From the NCBI RefSeq assembly GCF_032193805.1, contig NZ_JAVBIK010000001.1, positions 3,121,001 through 3,185,000 of the forward strand: a stretch of DNA of 64,000 bases, written 5' to 3'. Position numbers and translations under genes: made by a program. This DNA comes from Rhodoferax potami (lineage in GTDB: Bacteria > Pseudomonadota > Gammaproteobacteria > Burkholderiales > Burkholderiaceae_C). Position 1 is the first letter of the stretch. Each line of letters begins with the position of its first letter. Below the pieces are notes generated by a model that did not search any database, was not told the DNA's origin, and saw nothing but the letters and a program-made list of their open reading frames with translations. Shown piece after piece: positions 47,256 to 56,135 of this stretch.

Positions 47256-47292
47256 AAAGGCCGCTAGCTAGAGATAGTTAGTGGCCTTTTTC
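47256..47292 (+). terminator. terminator after ssrA
   Basis: Arms AAAGGCC and GGCCTTT with further CTA/TAG pairing inside, followed by TTTTTC. The next 235 bases up to the regulator gene are AT-rich and hold no gene that I can see; they presumably carry the promoter of the polysaccharide locus. Confidence 0.85.
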
Positions 47293-47527
47293 TTTGGGAA
47301 ATCAAGCACTTACAGTGCAGCGTAGTACAAAGCGCTCTATTTGCGGAGCCCTGCCAAGATATTTTTATGGCGAGTCGAATTGAGTAGACTAGTTTTGACT
47401 AGAATGTTCAACTTAGAACAAAGATTTATTCGATGGCGCGAGTGTTGTCAGCGCGCATTGTGTTGGTAAATATTTTCGCGCGTAAAATTTATCAGAACCT
47501 CAGAGCGTTGTACAGTTCGTCAGTTTC

Positions 47528-47902
47528 ATGATTAGCCGCCAAGCCAAACTGCAGGAAGACACCTATTTTAGAGTGTTACATTTGCTTCAAGATAATCCTG
47601 ACATCACGCAGCGCGAACTAGCGAAGACTGTGGGAATAAGTGTTGGTGGGCTTAATTACTGTCTAAAAGCGCTCGTCGAGAAAGGCTTGGTGAAAATGAA
47701 AAGTTTCACCAATTCAAAGAATAAGTTTGGATATATTTATGTGCTCACTCCAAATGGTATAGCAGAAAAAGCTGCCATAACTCAGCGGTTCTTGCTGCGA
47801 AAGATGGATGAACATGAAGCGTTGAAGGCTGAAATTGAAGCTTTGAAATCTGAGTTTGAGAAATTAGATGGGTTGGGGGCAAAGAGCAATGAAATCAAAT
47901 AA
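47528..47902 (+). CDS. EPS-associated MarR family transcriptional regulator
   Basis: A 124-residue winged-helix protein. DNPDITQRELAKTVGISVGG is the helix-turn-helix, GYIYVLTPNGIAEKA the wing, and a charged coiled coil (EHEALKAEIEALKSEFEKL) ends it. It matches the small MarR-type regulators found at the start of exopolysaccharide and O-antigen loci. GC is clearly below that of the genes before ssrA. The 240 bases after it hold no convincing gene. Confidence 0.85.
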   Translation: MISRQAKLQEDTYFRVLHLLQDNPDITQRELAKTVGISVGGLNYCLKALVEKGLVKMKSFTNSKNKFGYIYVLTPNGIAEKAAITQRFLLRKMDEHEALKAEIEALKSEFEKLDGLGAKSNEIK

Positions 47903-48142
47903 CTTGGCATTAACAGTATCTTTAATTTCATTTGGTGGTTTGCACTTTTGTTTTTCGTCGCTTTCTTTTGTCGGCCTCTGGAGATTTTTTTTGTGCTTGG
48001 TCGAAAAAAGAAGATTTCTTCAAAAATATACTTTGCTGCTTGTAGGTTTCGACATCATCCGCCTCAAAATTGTCCAGTGGCAGCCGAGCTACTTTTGTGA
48101 TGAGGGGAATATAACTGCGTTTGAGGATGCTCACTGCAGTAA

Positions 48143-49147
48143 ATGAACATGGCAATTGTAAAGCTAAGCTCAGGTAGAAGCTTCCAAACATCCGGTGAAT
48201 CGAGCATTCTTGATTCGGCCTTCCTAAGCCAAATTGCTCTCCCATACAGCTGTAAAACAGGTCGATGCAGTGCTTGCAAATGCAGGGTGGTAGCTGGGCA
48301 GACAAAAGCATTGATCGCAGAGATCGGTTTGTCTGAGATAGAGAAGTCTAAGGGTTGGATTCTGAGTTGTGTCCGGATTGCCACAACAGATATAGACCTT
48401 GAGGTAGAAGACTTTGGGGATGCTATCGTCCCTGAAGCTAGAACGCTGGCATGTCGTATTAATAGTTTGGACAAGCTCGCGCCCGATGTGATCAAAGTGG
48501 TTCTTCGTCTACCCCCAAAGGGGGGTGTTGATTTTCTTCCTGGTCAATATATAAATATTATTGGTCCTGGCGGCATACGTCGCAGCTACTCTATAGCCAA
48601 CGCACCAAGGGTTGACAATTTGTTGGAAATACATATTCGAGCAGTGGCTGGCGGGGTCATGAGTCAGTATTGGTTCAATCAAGCTGCAGTAAACGATTTG
48701 CTACGCCTCCATGGTCCGCAGGGTACTTTCTTTCTCCGAAACATCGCGAAGCGTGATTTAATTTTTTTGGCTACTGGAACTGGAATAGCTCCAGTCAAGG
48801 CAATGCTTGAAGCCTTGCCAAGCTTTAAAGTGGATCAACACCCTCAATCGATTACGGTAATATGGGGTGCTCGTCATGAGCATGATTTGTACTTTGATGT
48901 TGAAGCTTTGCCAAACATTAAAAAGTACATACCGGTTTTGTCTCGGGCTGCAGCCGCATGGCAAGGTGAACGGGGATATGTACAGGACGCGCTACTACGT
49001 CACATGTCCGATTTGCGCAATGGCATCGTCTATGCGTGCGGGTCTGACGCCATGATTGATTGCGCAAAATCCACCTTAACGGCAGCGGGTTTACCTAGCC
49101 AGTATTTTTACTCTGACGCATTTGTGTGTTCAAGCACTCTTGCCTAA
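48143..49147 (+). CDS. ascD: CDP-6-deoxy-delta-3,4-glucoseen reductase (E3)
   Basis: A 334-residue iron-sulfur flavoprotein. The N-terminal plant-type ferredoxin has Cys ligands in SCKTGRCSACKC plus a later SC; the C-terminal part is a ferredoxin-NADP reductase with FAD motif RRSYSIANAP and NAD(P) motif ATGTGIAPVKAML. It passes electrons from NADH to the dehydratase RfbH/E1 to remove the 3-hydroxyl of the sugar. It stands directly before rfbF, G and H, which make its substrate. ddhD and rfbI are alternative names. Confidence 0.92.
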   Translation: MNMAIVKLSSGRSFQTSGESSILDSAFLSQIALPYSCKTGRCSACKCRVVAGQTKALIAEIGLSEIEKSKGWILSCVRIATTDIDLEVEDFGDAIVPEARTLACRINSLDKLAPDVIKVVLRLPPKGGVDFLPGQYINIIGPGGIRRSYSIANAPRVDNLLEIHIRAVAGGVMSQYWFNQAAVNDLLRLHGPQGTFFLRNIAKRDLIFLATGTGIAPVKAMLEALPSFKVDQHPQSITVIWGARHEHDLYFDVEALPNIKKYIPVLSRAAAAWQGERGYVQDALLRHMSDLRNGIVYACGSDAMIDCAKSTLTAAGLPSQYFYSDAFVCSSTLA

Positions 49148-49163
49148 TGAAAAAGGAGAGCAC

Positions 49164-49937
49164 GTGAAAGCAGTCATTTTTGCAGGCGGTCTTGGCACAC
49201 GTCTTAGTGAAGAGACATCAACTCGTCCAAAGCCGATGGTTGAAATTGGTGGTAGACCCATCCTATGGCACATTATGAAGATGTATTCATATTATGGGGT
49301 GAATGAATTCATCATTTGTTGTGGCTATAAGGGGTATTTGATTAAAGAATACTTTGCAAATTATTTCCTTCATATGTCGGATATCACATTCGATATGAGG
49401 GCAAACCAAATGGAAGTTCATCAAAAGCGCGCGGAGCATTGGAAGGTCACCTTAGTCGACACGGGCGACAACACAATGACCGGTGGACGACTCCGCCGGG
49501 TCTCGGAATACGTGAAAGATGAAGAAGCATTCTGCCTTACCTATGGCGATGGAGTGGGGGACAACGACATCGGTGCTGCCATCGCCTTTCATCTAAGCCA
49601 CGGCAAGGCAGCCACACTCACTGCGACCTACCCACCGGGGCGTTTTGGCGCACTTGATATCCAAAATGGGCAAGTAAAAAGCTTTAAAGAAAAGCCCCGC
49701 GGCGATGGGGCGTTCATCAATGGCGGATTTTTTGTTTTGAGTCCCAAAGTGCTTTCTTATCTCAAAGACGACGACACCATTTGGGAGCAGGAGCCATTGA
49801 TGCAACTAGCCCAAAACGGGGAGCTTATGGCGCATCCACACTACGGCTTTTGGCAACCCATGGATACCTTGCACGACAAGAACACGCTTGAGAAACTTTG
49901 GGCAGGTGGAGTGGCTCCATGGAAAAAATGGGAGTGA
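49164..49937 (+). CDS. rfbF: glucose-1-phosphate cytidylyltransferase
   Basis: A 257-residue nucleotidyltransferase that makes CDP-glucose, the first step to 3,6-dideoxyhexoses. It has the start motif AVIFAGGLGTRLSEETSTRPKPMVEIG (shown here in full once, with Lys and Arg for CTP binding) and LTYGDGVGDND. The start is a GTG at 49164, six bases after AAAGGAG, 16 bases after the previous stop. Length equals that of enterobacterial RfbF. Confidence 0.95.
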   Translation: MKAVIFAGGLGTRLSEETSTRPKPMVEIGGRPILWHIMKMYSYYGVNEFIICCGYKGYLIKEYFANYFLHMSDITFDMRANQMEVHQKRAEHWKVTLVDTGDNTMTGGRLRRVSEYVKDEEAFCLTYGDGVGDNDIGAAIAFHLSHGKAATLTATYPPGRFGALDIQNGQVKSFKEKPRGDGAFINGGFFVLSPKVLSYLKDDDTIWEQEPLMQLAQNGELMAHPHYGFWQPMDTLHDKNTLEKLWAGGVAPWKKWE

Positions 49938-49942
49938 GCTAC

Positions 49943-51004
49943 ATGATCGACAAATCCAACCAAGACTTTTGGCGTGGCAAGCGTGTGCTCTTGACCGGTC
50001 ATACCGGCTTCAAAGGTAGCTGGTTGAGTTTGTGGCTGCAATCTTTAGGCGCCACGCTGCGTGGAATCGCTCTGCAGCCGCCCACTGAGCCTGCCTTATT
50101 TACAGTCGCCCGTGTCGCAGAGGGCATGGAGCATCGGATCACAGACATCCGAGACTTTGCCGCTGTGAAGGCTCAAATGGACGAGTTTCAACCACAAATC
50201 GTTATTCACATGGCGGCGCAACCACTGGTGAGGTTGTCTTACAGTGAACCTGTCGAAACATATTCAACTAACGTTATGGGCACGGTTCATGTTCTTGAGG
50301 CAGCTCGTCATGTAGGTTCGGTAAAGGCAATAGTCAACATTACCACCGACAAGTGCTATGAAAACCGCGAGTGGGTTTGGGGCTATCGTGAAGATGAGTC
50401 CATGGGAGGTCACGATCCGTACTCCAGTAGCAAGGGCTGCGTTGAGTTGGTTAGTTCGGCCTACCGCAAATCTTTTCTGCAAGATGCTGGCATTGCGATG
50501 GCCACTGCCCGCGCGGGGAATGTGATCGGTGGCGGCGATTGGGCGCTCGATCGACTTGTTCCCGACATACTGCGTGCTCTGGAAAAACGTGTGCCGGTGC
50601 ACATCCGAAATCCGCATGCTATTCGACCATGGCAGCATGTGCTGGAGCCATTGTCGGGCTACCTTCTATTGGCAGAGCGTTTGTTTTTGCATGGTCAACT
50701 TGATGCAGAAGGCTGGAACTTTGGCCCGCGTGACGAGGATGCACGCCCGGTACAATGGATCGTTGATAACTTTTGCGAACACTGGGGCGATGGTGCATCT
50801 TGGACCTTGCAGCCTGGCGAGCATCCTCATGAGGCCAGCTTTTTGAAGCTGGATATTTCTAAGGCACGACAGCGTCTTCAGTGGTCACCCCGCTGGTCGT
50901 TGGATGTAGCTTTAAAACACATTACGGAATGGCATAGAGCCTGGATAAAAGGCGATGACATGCGCGCCATTTGCCTGAATCAAATCAACCAATATGGATC
51001 TTGA
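49943..51004 (+). CDS. rfbG: CDP-glucose 4,6-dehydratase
   Basis: A 353-residue extended SDR that converts CDP-glucose to CDP-4-keto-6-deoxyglucose. The NAD motif is [15 protein letters not shown], and the catalytic region is [13 protein letters not shown] with [11 protein letters not shown] (Tyr-x3-Lys). The ATG at 49943 follows GGGAG and lies six bases after the rfbF stop. Order F-G-H is as in Salmonella and Yersinia. Confidence 0.95.
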   Translation: MIDKSNQDFWRGKRVLLTGHTGFKGSWLSLWLQSLGATLRGIALQPPTEPALFTVARVAEGMEHRITDIRDFAAVKAQMDEFQPQIVIHMAAQPLVRLSYSEPVETYSTNVMGTVHVLEAARHVGSVKAIVNITTDKCYENREWVWGYREDESMGGHDPYSSSKGCVELVSSAYRKSFLQDAGIAMATARAGNVIGGGDWALDRLVPDILRALEKRVPVHIRNPHAIRPWQHVLEPLSGYLLLAERLFLHGQLDAEGWNFGPRDEDARPVQWIVDNFCEHWGDGASWTLQPGEHPHEASFLKLDISKARQRLQWSPRWSLDVALKHITEWHRAWIKGDDMRAICLNQINQYGS

Positions 51005-51006
51005 CC

Positions 51007-52359
51007 ATGAATTCAACAACAATCAACTTTCAACCGCAACTTGATAAGCTCCGGAGCCAGATTGGTGATCTGGTTCAGCAATACGCCGACATTGCGTATG
51101 CTCCAAAGCCATTCATTCCCGGTCAGACTACTGTGCCTGTTTCTGGCAAAGTGGTTGGTGCAAAAGAGCTTCAACTGATGGTAGACGCATCGCTCGACGG
51201 CTGGCTAACCACTGGCCGATTCAACGCGATGTTCGAACAGCGCTTAGCCCAATTTTTGGGTGTCAAGTACTTGATTACCGTGAATTCAGGTTCGTCGGCC
51301 AACTTGGTTGCCTTCTCTGCGCTCACAAGCCCGAAGCTGGGTGATCGTGCTATCAAGCAAGGGGACGAAATAATCGGCGTTGCCGCTGGTTTCCCAACAA
51401 CTGTTAACCCGATTCTGCAGTTTGGCGCCGTTCCGGTATTCGTGGATGTGGATCTGGCTACGCACAATATCGATGCGTCAAAGATCGAGGCCGCCATTAC
51501 TCCGAAGACAAAGGCGATCATGTTGGCCCACAGTTTGGGTAACCCGTTCAATTTGGATGTGGTCAAGGCACTCTGCGAGAAGCATAACTTGTGGCTGGTT
51601 GAGGATTGCTGTGACGCGCTGGGTGCGACATATAACGGGCAACTGGTGGGCACCTTTGGCGATATTGCGACCCTGAGTTTCTACCCTGCCCACCATATTA
51701 CGATGGGCGAAGGGGGGGCGGTTTTTACCAACAACGCAGAACTCAAGCTCATTGCTGAATCGTTCCGCGACTGGGGGCGCGATTGCTACTGCCCCCCTGG
51801 GAAAGACAACACTTGCGACAAGCGTTTCTGTTGGACGAAAAAAGAGCTGGGCGGCGACCTGCCTGACGGTTACGACCACAAGTACACATACAGCCACCTA
51901 GGCTATAACCTCAAAATAACTGACATGCAGGCCGCTTGTGCATTGGCGCAGATGGATCGTCTGGAGGAATTCATTGCCAAGCGCCGCGCCAACTTCGCTT
52001 ACCTGAAGGCCAAGCTGTCCAATGTTGAGCAGTTTTTGCACTTGCCAGAAGCCACGCCGAATAGCGAACCCTCGTGGTTTGGCTTCCCGCTAATCGTCAA
52101 GGACACGGCTGGCGTGAAGCGCGCCGACCTGATTAACTTCCTGGAAGAGAACAAGATCGGAACGCGCCTACTGTTTGCTGGTAACCTGACCAAGCAGCCT
52201 TATATGGTCGGCCGCAACTACCGTGTGAGCGGCGAGCTAACCAACACCGATGTCGTAATGAACCAGACCTTTTGGCTGGGCACTTTTCCAGCGCTTGGTC
52301 AAGAGCAGTTGGACTACATAGTGGGCAAACTGGAAGAGTTCTTTGGAGTCAATTTCTGA
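51007..52359 (+). CDS. rfbH: CDP-4-keto-6-deoxyglucose 3-dehydrase (E1)
   Basis: A 450-residue PMP-dependent, iron-sulfur enzyme that removes the C3 hydroxyl of CDP-4-keto-6-deoxyglucose with help from E3. The aminotransferase lysine is replaced by His in [14 protein letters not shown], the hallmark of RfbH/E1, and the Cys-rich segment [18 protein letters not shown] supplies iron-sulfur ligands. It starts three bases after rfbG. Its stop overlaps the next start (TGATG), so the transketolase gene is translationally coupled to it. Confidence 0.95.
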   Translation: MNSTTINFQPQLDKLRSQIGDLVQQYADIAYAPKPFIPGQTTVPVSGKVVGAKELQLMVDASLDGWLTTGRFNAMFEQRLAQFLGVKYLITVNSGSSANLVAFSALTSPKLGDRAIKQGDEIIGVAAGFPTTVNPILQFGAVPVFVDVDLATHNIDASKIEAAITPKTKAIMLAHSLGNPFNLDVVKALCEKHNLWLVEDCCDALGATYNGQLVGTFGDIATLSFYPAHHITMGEGGAVFTNNAELKLIAESFRDWGRDCYCPPGKDNTCDKRFCWTKKELGGDLPDGYDHKYTYSHLGYNLKITDMQAACALAQMDRLEEFIAKRRANFAYLKAKLSNVEQFLHLPEATPNSEPSWFGFPLIVKDTAGVKRADLINFLEENKIGTRLLFAGNLTKQPYMVGRNYRVSGELTNTDVVMNQTFWLGTFPALGQEQLDYIVGKLEEFFGVNF

Positions 52360-53207
52360 TGACCACCCTCGCGACCGGACGTGCGAACACGGGAGCCCAC
52401 CAGAGGTTTGCCCCGGCCCGAATGCGCCGCACCGTGCTTGAGATGGCTTACGCCGGCTCGACTGTGCACATCGGCTGTGCGTTCTCGATCATCGAGCTGA
52501 TGACGGTCCTGTACCGAGGTCACCTCCGCTATCCGGGCAACAATCCGCGCGCCGACGGTCGTGATTTCTTGGTCCTCAGCAAGGGGCACGGCGTGATGGC
52601 GCAGTACGCATGCATGCGTGAGCTCGGATGGTTGAATGACTCTCACGTCCAAGGCTACTTCAAGGACGGCAGCGACCTCAAGGGACTATCTGACTCCCGG
52701 GTGCCGGGACTCGAGGTTACCTCTGGATCGTTGGGCCACGGTTTCTCTGTTGGTGTTGGCATCGCGATGGGCCTCCAGCTCAAAGGCACTGACCAGAAAG
52801 TCTATGCCATCGTCGGCGATGGCGAACTCAACGAGGGCCCGATCTGGGAAGGCGCGCTAGTGGCAGCGCACCACCGGATGGACAATCTCATGTTGATTGT
52901 CGACAAAAATGGCTTCCAGGCCATGGGCACGACGGATGACGTTCTAGCGCTCGGTGACCTTTCGGCGAAGTTTGCGAGCTTTGGCTTTGAGACGCTGGAG
53001 GTAGACGGTCACGACGAGGCGTCGGTGGATGCCGCGATTCGCCAGCTGTGGGCAACTGGCGCAGGTAAACCGAAAGCGCTTGTTGCTCGCACGGTCAAAG
53101 GCAAGGGTGTGCCCTTCATGGAATCGGACAACCGCTGGCACTACACGCGCTTGAACGCGCAGACCTTTGCTAAGGCGGTCGAAGCGCTCGGCCTTGAGGA
53201 GTATTGA
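52359..53207 (+). CDS. transketolase-like enzyme, N-terminal (TPP-binding) subunit
   Basis: A 282-residue protein equal to the N-terminal third of transketolase. STVHIGCAFSIIELM, LSKGHGVMAQYA, GSLGHGFSVGVGIAMG and the TPP motif GDGELNEGPIWEGALVAAHH with a final DKN are all present. The C-terminal domains are in the next gene, as in split bacterial transketolases. It sits right after rfbH with a one-base overlap, which ties it to CDP-dideoxyhexose formation and not to the pentose phosphate pathway. GC rises sharply at this gene. Confidence 0.9.
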   Translation: MTTLATGRANTGAHQRFAPARMRRTVLEMAYAGSTVHIGCAFSIIELMTVLYRGHLRYPGNNPRADGRDFLVLSKGHGVMAQYACMRELGWLNDSHVQGYFKDGSDLKGLSDSRVPGLEVTSGSLGHGFSVGVGIAMGLQLKGTDQKVYAIVGDGELNEGPIWEGALVAAHHRMDNLMLIVDKNGFQAMGTTDDVLALGDLSAKFASFGFETLEVDGHDEASVDAAIRQLWATGAGKPKALVARTVKGKGVPFMESDNRWHYTRLNAQTFAKAVEALGLEEY

Positions 53208-53208
53208 C

Positions 53209-54123
53209 GTGAGAGAGGCCTTTTCTAATGCGCTGGTGCGACTTGCGCTGGCGGACCCCAAGGTTCTTTTGCTTACAGGCGACCACGGCTACTCCCTCTT
53301 CGACGAATTTCGCAGGCGTTGCCCGGACCAGTACATCAACGCCGGTATCGCCGAACAAAATATGGTCGGCATGGCAGCCGGGCTGGCTCGTGTAGGTTTC
53401 CGTCCCTTTGTGTACGGACTGGCCGCCTTCGTGCCTATCCGCACTGTCGAGCAGATCAAACTTGACATCGCGCATGATGGCCTTCCTGTTGTGCTCCTAG
53501 GGGATGGTGCGGGGTTCGTTTATAGCCATCTGGGTACCAGCCACCAATCGACAGAAGACATTGCCTGCACACGTGCGATTCCCGGGCTGGAAGTGCTTTC
53601 GCCGGCCGACCGCTTCGAGATGACGGCGAGCATGGACTATGCCTATGCAACTAATGGCCCAGTTTACCTACGCATGGGCAAGTCCGACCGCGGTGATGTT
53701 CACGCCGGTCCGATCGACACGCTGACGTCGGGCCGTCTACTAAAGGTCCGCGCCGGCCGCGCTGACCGGCCTGGCCTGATCGCGACCGGTTCGATGGTGC
53801 GTACCGCCGCGGACGTTGCTGCGGCGCATGACCTTTCGGTCTGGAGCGCCCCGTCCCTGAAGCCGCTGTCTGCGGATGACGTCGTCGCTGCAGCACTTGC
53901 CGGCTCTGGCTTGGTAACGCTCGAGGAGCACTCAGTGTTGGGTGGACTCGGCGCCGCGGTGACCGAAATCACAAGTGAGCGTCAGCCCGTGCGTGTCCTG
54001 CGCATCGGCGTACCGGACCGGTTTTCGGAGCATTGCGGTACACACGCCTACCTGCTCCAGGAGCATGGTCTTGACCGGATCGCTGTCGAGAGGAGGATCG
54101 ATGAGTTCGTCACGTCCCTCTGA
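53209..54123 (+). CDS. transketolase-like enzyme, C-terminal (pyrimidine-binding) subunit
   Basis: A 304-residue partner holding the transketolase Pyr and C domains. Features include INAGIAEQNMVGMAAGLARV (with the Glu that activates TPP), FVYGLAAFVPIRTVEQIK, TSHQSTEDIACTRAIPG and a C-terminal VTLEEHSVLGGLGAAV. The start is a GTG at 53209, one base after the previous stop, preceded by GAGGAG. The next gene starts inside its 3' end. Together with the previous subunit it should transfer a two-carbon ketol group. Confidence 0.9.
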   Translation: MREAFSNALVRLALADPKVLLLTGDHGYSLFDEFRRRCPDQYINAGIAEQNMVGMAAGLARVGFRPFVYGLAAFVPIRTVEQIKLDIAHDGLPVVLLGDGAGFVYSHLGTSHQSTEDIACTRAIPGLEVLSPADRFEMTASMDYAYATNGPVYLRMGKSDRGDVHAGPIDTLTSGRLLKVRAGRADRPGLIATGSMVRTAADVAAAHDLSVWSAPSLKPLSADDVVAAALAGSGLVTLEEHSVLGGLGAAVTEITSERQPVRVLRIGVPDRFSEHCGTHAYLLQEHGLDRIAVERRIDEFVTSL

Positions 54124-55111
54124 GCCGATTAGCCTGCGCGGACGCCGAATTTTCGTGACGGGCGGGACCGGCTTCGTCGGACGGTGCCTGCTGGACTACT
54201 TTCAGGATTCGGCAACCCGTTGGGGTACCGACTTCGAGGTCGTCGTCCTGAGCCGCTCGCCGCAGGCCTTCCTCGACCGGCATCCGCTCTATGCAGGCCG
54301 AGCCTGGCTGCGGTTCGCGACAGGCAGCCTGGACCACCTGCCGGCGCCAGAAGCGGGCCGTTTCACCGACGTGCTGCACGCTGCGGCGGACACCCATTCC
54401 GCGCCCGCGCCGTTGGAGTGGCTAGATCAGCTGGTCCAAGGCACTCGCCGCGTATTGGACTTTGCGGTCGCGGCGGGCGCGGAGCGGTTCCTTCTGGTTA
54501 GTTCCGGAGCTGCCTACGGTCCGGTGCCCGACGGCGTAGCCCGGTTTCGGGAAGATGCGCAATTTGCGCCCGTCACGTCGGACTCGAGGTCCGTGTACGG
54601 GCAAGGAAAGCGTCTAGCTGAACATCTATGCGCGCTTTATATGCAGCAGCACGGATTGGCCTGCGTGGTCGCCCGCTGCTTCGCGCTAATTAGCGAACAC
54701 ATGCCGCTAGATGGTCCATACGCTGCGGGGAACTTCGTGCGGGACGCACTCGCGGGCCACGATATCGAGATACTGGGCGATGGCAGTAGCGTGCGCACTT
54801 ACCTTTATGGCCGCGATGCAGCGCACTGGCTGGTTAGCCTCATGTGTCGAGGCGAGCCCGGCCAGATTTACAACGTCGGCGCCGATGCGGCGGTGAGCAT
54901 CCTTGAACTGGCGCACGCAGTCGCAGCGCAGGCGTCGCCACCGCTAAAGGTGCGGGTGCTGAGGCAGGGCACACCTAGTCCCCGAGCGGTATATGTCCCC
55001 GACATCGAGAAGGCGGGGCGGCTCGGCTTGCGCGTCGACACTTCCCTAGCCGAGGCCATCGTCGCGACGATGCGCGCGCTGACAGACTTCGCTTCGCCTC
55101 CGGCTGCCTGA
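54101..55111 (+). CDS. NAD-dependent epimerase/dehydratase (extended SDR)
   Basis: A 336-residue sugar nucleotide SDR. NAD motif FVTGGTGFVGRCLLDYF, then LLVSSGAAYG and the active YGQGKRLAE (Tyr-x3-Lys). GEPGQIYNVGADAAVSILEL is the usual substrate-binding end. A strong GAGAGGAGGATCG site precedes the ATG at 54101, which overlaps the transketolase gene by 23 bases. Its job is probably reduction or epimerisation of the keto sugar produced by the preceding enzymes; which one cannot be told. Confidence 0.85.
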   Translation: MSSSRPSEPISLRGRRIFVTGGTGFVGRCLLDYFQDSATRWGTDFEVVVLSRSPQAFLDRHPLYAGRAWLRFATGSLDHLPAPEAGRFTDVLHAAADTHSAPAPLEWLDQLVQGTRRVLDFAVAAGAERFLLVSSGAAYGPVPDGVARFREDAQFAPVTSDSRSVYGQGKRLAEHLCALYMQQHGLACVVARCFALISEHMPLDGPYAAGNFVRDALAGHDIEILGDGSSVRTYLYGRDAAHWLVSLMCRGEPGQIYNVGADAAVSILELAHAVAAQASPPLKVRVLRQGTPSPRAVYVPDIEKAGRLGLRVDTSLAEAIVATMRALTDFASPPAA

Positions 55112-55142
55112 GTCCCCGTTCGATATTCCTCCGCGCCGCCAG

Positions 55143-56135
55143 ATGCTGCTCACAATTGCTATTCCCACTTACAACCGCGCTGAGAGGCTGCGTTCCACGT
55201 TGCTTTCCTTCGTTTCTCAGATCGATCAAGAACTTCTGACGGAGGTAGAGATCGTAGTCTCCGACAACTGCAGCACTGACTCCACTCCACAGGTTTGCGC
55301 AGATGTCGCTGAGGCTGTACCTGCCCTGCGTTTGCGCTACTTCCGCAACGCCGCGAACCTCGGCTTTGACGGCAACGTAAACGCGCTGTTCGGTCATGCC
55401 CAGGGGCAATACGTCTGGACGTTCTCGGACGACGACCAGCCGTCGCCTAAGGCGCTCACCCATGTTCTGGACTTGTTGCGCCAGCGCGAGATCAGATTTG
55501 CCTATGTCAACTACCAGGTAAGCATCGAGGGGCAGAGTCTCCCGTCGCGCTTCGGTGCTGGCGAGGACCGCTGGCTATCTTCACGTGACCTACTCAAGAC
55601 CATCCGCTTCTCCAACAGCCTTATCAGCGCCAGCCTCTTCTCGCGACAGGCCTGGCTGGACGCCGATCCGGGGCGTTACGTGGGGTCGCTGTGGATCCAC
55701 TTCTTCATGGCTCGCGAAGTCCTGCAGGTTGGAGAAGCCCTGATCGTGGGCCAGCCGATGTTCACGATGGTGCAGAGCGGCCTTGAGCAGTCGCGCGCAG
55801 AGAAGCGACGCGAAGGTAGTGACCAGATCGAGTTCTACATGCAGGCGCACCTCAAGTTCGTCGAGTACGCCCATGAGCTGCCGCGCTTCAGCTTCGATCG
55901 CGAGACCAGCGTGCTGGCCCAGTCGCTCGGCGAGCGTGAGGACCTTCATCAGGTCGTCAATTTCAAGCTGACAGCTCAGGGGTATTCGCCGCGGCAGCTG
56001 GTGAAGATTTGGGGACGCCTGCACCAATACCGGCGGTTTACACTGCGCTTTTGGTGCGTGACGACTCCACTGCTGTTTGTTCCGAATGTGGCTATCCGTG
56101 CACTGCGGGCTGTATCGCGGGCGTTGCGCTCATGA
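55143..56135 (+). CDS. glycosyltransferase family 2
   Basis: A 330-residue GT-A enzyme for polysaccharide repeat assembly at the cytoplasmic face. The N-terminus LTIAIPTYNRAERLRSTLLS and SDNCSTDSTPQ bind the nucleotide sugar; the metal motif lies in TFSDDDQPS. The C-terminal 40 residues end in a hydrophobic, Arg-flanked helix. The donor and acceptor are unknown. It overlaps the next gene by four bases. Confidence 0.88.
   Translation: MLLTIAIPTYNRAERLRSTLLSFVSQIDQELLTEVEIVVSDNCSTDSTPQVCADVAEAVPALRLRYFRNAANLGFDGNVNALFGHAQGQYVWTFSDDDQPSPKALTHVLDLLRQREIRFAYVNYQVSIEGQSLPSRFGAGEDRWLSSRDLLKTIRFSNSLISASLFSRQAWLDADPGRYVGSLWIHFFMAREVLQVGEALIVGQPMFTMVQSGLEQSRAEKRREGSDQIEFYMQAHLKFVEYAHELPRFSFDRETSVLAQSLGEREDLHQVVNFKLTAQGYSPRQLVKIWGRLHQYRRFTLRFWCVTTPLLFVPNVAIRALRAVSRALRS

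Noticed and set aside
47868-48146. Possible small hydrophobic protein of about 86-92 residues after the EPS regulator
   Set aside because: It overlaps the regulator end, has no clear ribosome binding site and no recognisable pattern; the stretch is AT-rich and is better treated as a leader of the next gene.
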